Part shown: positions 56,257 to 64,000 of the stretch, piece by piece
Layout: every line of letters starts with the position of its first letter
Numbering within the stretch: the first letter of the stretch is position 1
Source: Cyanophora paradoxa
Lineage: Eukaryota; Glaucocystophyceae; Cyanophorales; Cyanophoraceae
Assembly (NCBI GenBank): GCA_004431415.1
Contig: QPMI01000064.1
Span: 186,001 to 250,000, forward strand
Direction of reading: 5' to 3'
DNA length: 64,000 nt
Made by a program: the position numbers and the translations under genes
The notes under the pieces: generated by a model
Seen by the model: only the letters and a program-made list of their open reading frames with translations
Databases searched by the model: none
What the model was told of the DNA's origin: nothing

Positions 56257-56972
56257 AACTACGGCTAAAAAGCCATCCTACAGTATCTAGGGCGCGAAAC
56301 AGGGCGATTGGTGGGAGACTGAAGGCGTTGGAAGGATGGGTTAGTAGAGGGAATGCGAGGGAATATTTTGGATCTGCGCGAAGTTCGCCAGAACAGAATG
56401 TCGCTGCTGGGCGGCGCTGCAGCCCGGCCCCCTCTTCAGCTCCTCGCCAGCGACAAGGCAGCAAAGGCCGCCCAGCCCCCCCCCCCCCCCCCCCCCCCCC
56501 CCCAACATTCCTCTTCTGGGGGCCCACGTCTCGATCTCGAACCTGGGGGCCTAAGACAGCTCGCCCGGCGCTCTGTCCTGGATCCGCTTGCAATTGGATA
56601 TCGTAGCAACAACGACATTTAATGAACAGCTACAGGTCCTCTAGATTTGCACGTGCATGCATCATGGCACACCCTTCGAATTCCCTCTAGATCTAGATCG
56701 GACTCCGGGACACTGCATGCTCTGCCGCGCAGCTGCAGTGCACAGGTTTCAGAATGGCTAAATATGAACGAATTTGAACCGAGAGCTCGAGCCCACCAGG
56801 GAGTGTACAGGACACTGGTCTGCTAGTGCCCGCCACTCGCACGGATCTCAGGATAATTTGTGAAGATTGTTTCTGCGAAAGCATGCTCCCAAGAGGCGAG
56901 CCGGCGCCCGTCATGAAATACAGAACGGCCACCGGCCGCGGGCCCGCGCCGGCGTCCTCTGACTATATATAT
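56257..56972. other. Intergenic DNA with a 28-base C run
   Basis: The run of 28 C is at 56476-56503. ORFs spanning it on both strands are mainly proline or glycine strings from the homopolymer and are not credible genes. The rest has short palindromes and no recognised exon. Confidence 0.55.
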
Positions 56973-57330
56973 CTAGGCGCCGCCGCCCCACTGGCCATGG
57001 GCGACGCGGTGGATGATCTCCGCCGCGTGCCCTGCCAGTGATGACACGCTCTGCCCCACCGCCGCCTGCGGGGTACACCGCGATTAGATGGGGGAGGAGG
57101 GGGGGTGGAGCGAGGGAGGGGAGGGGGGTACCAGCATGAAGAAGGAGGCCTCCTCCTCGCTCAGCTCCGGCCGCAGCCGCTCCAGGAGCTGAAGGGGGGG
57201 GGGAGGGGGGGTGGGGGGGGATGGGGGGGGGAGGGAGGGGAGGAGAGCAAGCTGCTGAGCCGCGGGTTGACAAGGTGGCCGTCGCCGATCCCCAGCAGGT
57301 AGCTTAACAAGCCGTAGCCCACTGCCGCTG
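56973..57330 (-). pseudogene. C-terminal remnant of a class III PI 3-kinase (VPS34-type)
   Basis: Three exon-like pieces match the extreme C-terminus of VPS34: GYGLLSYLLGIGDGHLVNPR (about 57325-57265), the catalytic loop, where the family has GxGDRHLDN; LERLRPELSEEEASFFM (about 57190-57140); and SVSSLAGHAAEIIHRVAHGQW with a stop at 56973. The catalytic loop is altered (Arg to Gly, second Asp to Val), no DFG-type exon is seen between pieces one and two, and no kinase N-lobe, helical or C2 region lies upstream before AT-rich DNA. Intact VPS34 makes PI3P for endosome and autophagy traffic; this copy is most likely a truncated, decayed duplicate. Introns keep the C-rich sense-strand character of real genes here. 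Confidence 0.6.
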
Positions 57331-57820
57331 GTGTCGGGCCGGGCGGGGCGGGGCGAGGCGGGGCCGGGAAGACTAGGGGCGACTGCAGGGGCCCAGAGGA
57401 GCACCGAGGCCACGCGCCCGGGCTTGAAAGTTCATCCCGTTATGAACCCTGCGGCGTCTGGCGGGGCGGGGCCGAGCCAAGGCGAGGGCTGGAAGCAGGG
57501 CACGAAAAACACCACCGTGGCACATCGCTTGGATAGGTCATGCCATGTCAATTAACGTTGTTCTTGCAATTTCGCTCGACAGGTGTCTCGCATTGATTCA
57601 ATACATATACAACGTATACATCTGCTCTAGACATGTATACAAAGGCAAGTCCCCAACTCGGCGAACAGATATCGATGTCTTCCTAGTATACGTATAACAG
57701 ATCTAGAATAAACACTGTTGATAACAAATACTTATACAGTAACTCGCTATGTATAGATTAATCAAATAGAAGATCTAGAATGAACTCTAAAACTCGATCT
57801 TAATGATGGACACGAACAGG
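57331..57820. other. Spacer without gene
   Basis: 57331-57540 is GC-rich and contains no further lipid kinase exon. 57560-57800 is AT-rich with ATACGTAT, TCTAGA and GATATC words, and forms the 3' flank of the receptor gene ending at 57821. Confidence 0.5.
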
Positions 57821-60800
57821 TCACAAGCTGATAGACTTTATGTGCGGAGATGGTGCAGGCTCGCCGCCATGGCTGGCAGAAGCCGTGGACGGATCTGGAG
57901 TCGCTCGCAATCTTGCGGCTTCAGCAGGAGCCAGGACCGAGTTCGGTCGCTCGTCCCGCCCCTCCAGAGTCCCCGTGCGCGAAAAACTTTCCAGAGACTG
58001 CGGATGCTGCAACAGATCGATACCCGATGTGCGCTCCTTGCTCCGCGACAGCGGGCCGATGAATGTGAATGAAGCTCGACGTGTGACGTTAACGTTGGCT
58101 TTTTCGGACTCGGGATCGGCCGTGATATTGACCTCCTCGCCTCGATATTGTCCAAGCGCTGGAGCGTCGTTGTCGAGCTCGGCATCGTGCCGCCTCTGTG
58201 TGTTTGCATCGACATATATCGATGTAAGCTCAAGATAATTATAACCTGAACGGCCACGGGCCGGCATGAAGAAGAGCCCAAGAACGCACCCTCATAATGA
58301 GGCCTCGAACGGCAAGGTACAGAGCCAGAATCTGACCCACAGCCTCGATGGCGCCGCTCCCAAGCGCAAAGACATCCGCGATCTGTTTGCAATTGGTGAT
58401 CGCAAGTCAGTCGAGCATTTTAAGCTTCTGACGTATCCTGGAGGCATTCAGAAGCCACGCACTGCGTCCAAAACGGTGGTGCGTGTGATACGATCAACAA
58501 GCAGGTAGACCTGTCATTGCGTCAGGCGTATAGCTTGAACTTTGAAGCACCGTGTCATCTATATTATTGCACCTGACTGGGCTTGAAAAGCGCACGGAAT
58601 TGAACAACCGCCTCAGCGCACTCTGCGACCGGCCTGCCCGGTGGGCAAACCACCTGCGCAGACGTCATGAAACGATGTAATGGTACTGAATGGCAAACAG
58701 ATTTGCTCACAAAGGTGGACGGGTTTCGCTCAGCCCGCTCTGTGTCAGACGCCGACATCGCGGCGAAGTATCGAGGACTTCCGTCTAGCGATGATGTAAA
58801 ATGCATTGCTGCGCGCGTCGAATTCGAAACGTCATTAGATTCGACAGAGTCAAGTCGGCTCGACCGGCGCACGGGTCAAGTCAACGGGGAGTTCGATGGG
58901 GTCTTTGCCACGGAAGACCGAGCTTTCTGAGCCGGTTGTAATTGCGCCTTCAACTACCACTTGCGTTGGCACCTGCGAAGATAAAATGAGCAAATTAAAT
59001 CAGAGTTATCGATTCTGGAACCCGCCTGAATTTCGTACGCGATGGCGACAGCAAATGCTCGGGACGACCGCAGGCGCATCCCGACGAAGGTGCCGTCTTT
59101 GGCAGAGACCTTGCACTGGGCGCACACCCACGACACGCTGCGCGTATTGCAATTGCAAGTAAAAATTCGATATTTCATCGTTCTATTTATATTTACACAA
59201 TTATCGCAAAAGGCACCTGCATGAGCGTCCACCGTCGACTTGCACATATGTAACGGAGTCCGTGCCCGAGATGCCCGCTCGGTCGGATGAAACGTCGCTC
59301 CCGCTGCAAGGACCTGAAACACCACCAAACGTGAAATTCAATATTAATACATTGCGAACATTTCGCCTCGCACCGTCGTAGCCACGGAAGATTGCTGTTA
59401 CTGCGAAGCGCCCGTCGATCGAACTTTCTGAAGGACTTGTGCCGGGATTCTAAGCAGAAATCGCGGTTAGAGGTTTTGAATTGCGTGCTCGAGAAATACG
59501 TTCGAAAATTGAAGACAAGCTCGACCTCACCAGAGACTGAACAACCTGCACAGACAGAACAACGTTATTATGAAAAGCCGAAATGCGATGTTGTATGTAG
59601 CTATAGTTTATATATGCTCACCATGTAGTTCGCCATCCAAAACTGTACCGCCACAAAGCTCACTGCAAGAGGAAAACAAAAGTCAACAAGTATCGCGAGC
59701 AAGTTGAAGGAGATAATGCAAGACTGCATGCACCGGCCACCACAATGCCTGCAACGGCGGCGATTGAAAAGAATGATCCCGCCACAGATCGCGTATCCTG
59801 CTTCGCCTCGCGATCGGGGTGGAGCTCATGGGCGCCCTCCGCACTCAAATGCATTGGCTTTTCGTCCTTTGCGTTTGCAAGCTCCGGCCTGTGTTGTGCC
59901 GACTCTGTTCCTATATGTGTGAAACACCGCAATCGGGATGAGCGCATATTTCATGATCATCGTACCCCTGAAGAAGAAGTGGAGGCGCCTGAGTTGCTTC
60001 AGGTGCGCTCTCCGCGCCTCCAACGACCCCGAAAAGACCGTGATGTACAGGAAAAACCCGAAAGCCGTCAGAATAAGAAAGATGGCCACCGCAACGCCAA
60101 TCCACATGAATGCCTGCCGTTCGGCCCGTCCCCGATTCAGAAAGCTATTAGAAACGAGTGCAGAGAAAGCCACAGCAATGCACTTTGAAGACATTGTCCA
60201 AAAGACCCCTCTCTGTTTTCACGACAGCCTGCGTTATTCGTACGGTGTTGCGGCCGTAGCGGAATTCCTCTGTCTGCGTCTCAGATCCTGAATCTGACAT
60301 GGAGTTTCCGGTCTGTAACAGTCCGCGAATGCGACCCAGAAGTCTCCTTGCAGTGCTTTGTCCCTGAATTCCAGTCTGTGTTGATGACCGCTCGAGGCGC
60401 AGACCGATGTCAATCGGCTGAGACGTTGCTGCGCATGTGGCAGGGAGAGGCATCGAAATTCGCTCGGGATCGCGTTTAAAACTTATGCGTATCGACTCGC
60501 ACCGACGGGACAGAGCATTCCAGAAGGACAGGCCAAGCAAATGCGCGCCCCGCTCTCGGGAGAGTAGGTGCCGTGCGGGCTGGGCACGTATGTGATCACA
60601 GAGATATGAGCAGAAAGGTCTTAAAGCGCCTTCGCACCAAGGTGTGCAGGCATTCAGCGTTGCGTTTCGGAACGTGCCAGGCTCACATGCCTTGCAGTCG
60701 AGGCCATCCTCCGAAACGCGGCCCTCGTCGCAGGGCAGACACTGTGAGACCCCCGGTGGCGAGTGCGTATTCAGCGGGCACTGAAGACACTCCGAGCTGC

Positions 60801-63800
60801 CGAAGTGAGCGTATGTGCCGGCGTGACACGCCACCTGCATTCGACGCGGTCAGCTTGGCTATTGATATTTGGCATACATTGAGCGACAAACTATATTTTG
60901 CGTACGCATTTGGCACGCTCGGAGTCAGCAACGGTTCCTGCCTCGCAAGTCTTCAAGGAAGTTAATCGGCGAGCGTAGACTCCTCGCACGATTTGCACAG
61001 ACGTAATTGGTGACGCGGACCTTGCACTGAGCCATGCCCTCGTCCGGGGCGGTCGCGTTGCCGGGGCACGCCTGGCACTTTGTGCCCGCCTCGTCCGGGA
61101 CCCGCCCCATAGCGCACGCTGGTTGAAAGTAGAGAAGTAGAGACATTTCTGTCAGAACTTCCGTCTGAATTGTTTGCGAGGGCGCAAAGACGAACCAATA
61201 CAAGTGACCCTGTTCCCGGGAAAATAAGTCACCGATCAATTGCAGGTTTGCGCACGGCAATTTTCAATCGAGCGCAAAACGTACCGGTCTTCTCTTGGAA
61301 CTCTTCCGGCAGGGCTGCGACCGCAAACGCGAGGGGGGGTGAGAGAGGTTGAAATCTGCCAAAATTAAGCGCGCACCATCGGGAACACTCCGCGCTCCCA
61401 ACCTTATCCGAATACTGTCCCGGAGGGCAAATGGAGCAGACCAACATCGAAGGATCGCGATACGTCCCCTGCGCCCGCGATCATAAGGCGAGCACGCGCA
61501 TTACGGGCGGACGTTCAGAGGTCACCGTGTTGCAGAGGTCGCATGTGGTGAAATCTGCGCGGGAGTAGCGGCCCGCGGGGCAGGGCATGCACGCCAGAGT
61601 CTTTCCCGGCTCATCCACATAAGTGTTTTGCGGGCACTGCGAAATTAGAGTCAACGCGAAGAAATTATGTGAGCATGTCGTTTGTGTACATGCGTATGCA
61701 CGCGCAATGACCCAACGCGCCTGCTCGCAAACGCTGCTCCCGTTTCGCATGAACGTGCCGCGCTCGCAGGGGATGCAAACCGTTCTGCGGAAAACGAGAC
61801 CGAATAAATCACACCGCAGCTGCGGTGACGCAGGTACTGCCATGCATATGCAGACCCATCGGTGGATGCAATCGTGCCAAGAGGGCAGGGTGGGCATTCC
61901 TTGTACGTCTTACGTTGTGATACAAATCCCTGGGCCATCGTGCATCAAATACAATGAAATCACATTCAAACGCAATTGTAATGAATCCGAAACAATGCGC
62001 ATGCTCACGTTTTTGCACGGGAAGCAGCTGTTCTGTATTGGCGAACGAGCACGAGTGAATATACGTTCTGTGAAAGTATGTTCATGAGCGTTCAACGGAC
62101 TTGATTTTCGGGTTGGTAGGTGCCAGCTGCAGACATCGATTCCGGTCAACAATTTCGTACACGTGGCACGGGCAACGGTTGAACATGTTCACGGGTAGCG
62201 GGCATAATTTACGAAAGGGCGGACCAGGACAATCTATGCAGCTTGTTTGATCGTCGTTCGCGATTTGGCCCTTTGGAGATATCAACGCACAAGACAAATA
62301 TTGTTTTTTATCACGTTGTCGAGGCTTTCTATCACCTTGTCGCATTGATCGCACGTCGTGCTTCCTGTCCTCGAGCTGATTTGTCCCTGCGCCGTGCATC
62401 AATTAGCCTGATTGTGCATACCAGTAGTTAGCCATCATGATCAATAAGTCCGATCCAACATCAACAAGGCCATCAACAAGCCTGTCCCTGCGATTGACCG
62501 CGGGCCGGAGTGGTGGAGTAACGCACGTTCGGGCAGGGCCAGCAAATGCCGTCCTTCTCAAAGTACCCGAGGGAGCAAGGCCTGCGTGCATCGCATCGCG
62601 ATCGGCAAAAAAGCGTTCGCTCTCGCGATGAGAGGGAAGCGATACGTCGATGGCCGACCTGCACTCCGTACGGTCGTCTGAACTCTCTGCACCAGCATCG
62701 CTATTTCAAGATCGAGGAAGACAGTTAGTCTCGGACGAGGCAAGGTAGGAAAAGGATTGCTGCACCAAGGTATGCATTCTGCTGCTCCAGACGTTTTTGT
62801 GAAGAACCGGAATGGGCACTACGAGAGTTCTGATTTTAATGCTAGAGAGACAGCGACGGAGCTGATCATGAATGCAGCACTGACGGCAAGGCACGTCTTG
62901 TTTTGCTCCGAACGGTAGCTGCCCTGCGGGCAGGGCTGACAAACATCTTTTGTTAGCAAGCAAGTAGAACCAGATTTACAACAAGGAGAATAAAGTTTTA
63001 CCATGCAATTTTGCCGATCCATGGAGGCGATGAACCCAGGCTGACACATTTCGCAGCTCGGGCTTCCGGAAAATGGAGTCACAGAGTTAATCGGGCACCT
63101 GAAGAACACGAAATCAAGTGTCTGTCAGTGAGAAGTAAAGGATCAGACCGGAGACACCCATCGCTTACTCGATGCAGCTGCCATCACGGACAAAGAATCC
63201 AGGTCTGCACGCCTCGCAAGCCGTGCGCTCGACGTTGGAGACGCGGCCAGCAGGGCACTCATTGCATGTCTTCGCGCCGACGCCGCTGAAGTGCCCGAAG
63301 GGGCACACCATGCACTCACTCATCCCCGCTGCACGGTATCGGCCCGGGAGACATCTGGGGAATTGTTGTCTGTTAGAATACTGTAGAGCGAAAATGGTAG
63401 ACGGCTCAGCGCAGATTTGCGCACGACAGGCAGCTCTGCCTGTCCTCGCTTGCGTAAAAGCCTTCCTCACTGTGGGGCAATAATAAAGCCAAGCAGCAAA
63501 GCTGGTAACGGATAGAAGCGAACCAATCAATGCACGACCCTCCTGCTAGGTATGGATTGTGCGTGTTGCCGGTGCACGCTCTGCAGATTCCATTTTCAGC
63601 GACAGTCCCCTTGCCTGCACACCGCAATGCGGTTCATGTTCAGGTGATATCTGAGTGCAGACCATTAAAGACCGGAACAGACCGCAGGGTGAGCAGAAAG
63701 CTCCATCGGGGCTCGGGACATTCCCGGAAAGACAGATCTCAAAGAAAGCGCTGCCTTCAGGGGCCGCGGCTCCGGTGGGCACTGCAGAGCACGAGGTCAT

Positions 63801-64000
63801 CGTCGCGTTCCTGTACGTGCCGCTCTTGCACGCTAAAAAGAAATGTCAGATTCTGATCCGATGCTTGAGGGCCATAAGTGGGTCTAAAGACGACGTACGC
63901 AGGCACGTTTGGCTGTCGGGGGAAGACACCCATCCGACGGGGCAACGGGTGCAGTTTGTCGATCCTAGCAAAGGAGCGATTTCGTTGACTCCGCAACTGC
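57821..64000 (-). CDS. Large cysteine-rich (GCC2/GCC3-type) multi-pass receptor-like protein, 5' end beyond the window
   Basis: Partial gene: the N-terminal part is past 64000. From 63830 to 60620 about a dozen exons each carry one or two cysteine-rich units of the GCC2/GCC3 (ephrin-receptor-like) kind, pattern C-x-x-G-x-(Y/F)-x(8-12)-C-x-x-C: CLPGRYRAAGMSECMVC and CPFGHFSGVGAKTCNEC (about 63350-63250), CPQGSYRSEQNKTC near 62930, CPAGRYSRADFTTCDLC near 61580, CPPGQYSDKVGSAEC near 61430, CPLNTHSPPGVSQCLPC near 60760. Hydrophobic helices follow: KCIAVAFSALVSNSFL, FMWIGVAVAIFLILTAFGFF (60190-60040), YALIPIAVFHT, SVAGSFFSIAAVAGIVVAGA near 59780, and GAIEAVGQILALYLAVRGLIM near 58320. A soluble tail of about 150 residues ends at TGA, 57821-57823. 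A cell-surface sensing role is inferred. Channels or receptors with this Cys-rich ectodomain are common in protists; the membrane domain is not assigned to a family here. Confidence 0.65.

Noticed and set aside
56243-56606. ORFs on both strands across the 28-C run
   Set aside because: They consist mainly of poly-Pro or poly-Gly from the homopolymer and have no other coding signal.

Overview
This is nuclear DNA of a very GC-rich microbial eukaryote, most likely a flagellated alga or protist. Proteins are split into many exons by short GT-AG introns (often about 50-100 bases). There is an axonemal-type dynein heavy chain, an organelle-targeted PPR protein and a protist-style NACHT-pentapeptide-WD40 protein. 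I cannot name the lineage from the sequence. Intron boundaries were judged by eye, so each CDS entry is the genomic span from start to stop codon, introns included.

Layout. 504-5609 (-): soluble PAS hybrid histidine kinase. 8007-13916 (-): secreted or membrane Kelch/EGF protein with a C-terminal membrane anchor, divergent by 90 bases from an SKP1/BTB-like gene at 14007 (+), followed by an unrecognised gene (about 15361-16518, +). 16875-20541 (-): two-pass CHASE-domain receptor without a visible output domain, divergent from a PPR gene (20977-24697, +). 25591-32094 (-) and 32354-44710 (+) are a divergent pair 259 bases apart. Both start with the same dual-acylation motif (MGCGAS) and share an N-terminal helical module of several hundred residues. 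In one gene the module leads into NACHT, pentapeptide repeats and WD40 repeats; in the other it replaces the usual tail of a dynein heavy chain.

From about 44.7 kb onward the DNA is more mosaic. It holds a gene fragment beside a dispersed repeat, an LRR-like gene (about 45781-46660, -), an MFS transporter (47176-50507, -), long intergenic DNA rich in short palindromes, a possible retroelement-like ORF, a SET-domain gene (about 55073-55988, +), a decayed VPS34-type lipid kinase C-terminus (56973-57330, -), and the 3' part of a large cysteine-rich multi-pass receptor (57821 to beyond 64000, -).

The coding theme is sensing and signalling: histidine kinase, CHASE receptor, two cysteine-rich or EGF surface proteins, NACHT-WD40. 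The most unusual object is the acylated helical module shared by a NACHT protein and a dynein motor. Long G or C homopolymers sit in introns and promoters, and within genes their polarity follows transcription (C on the sense strand).
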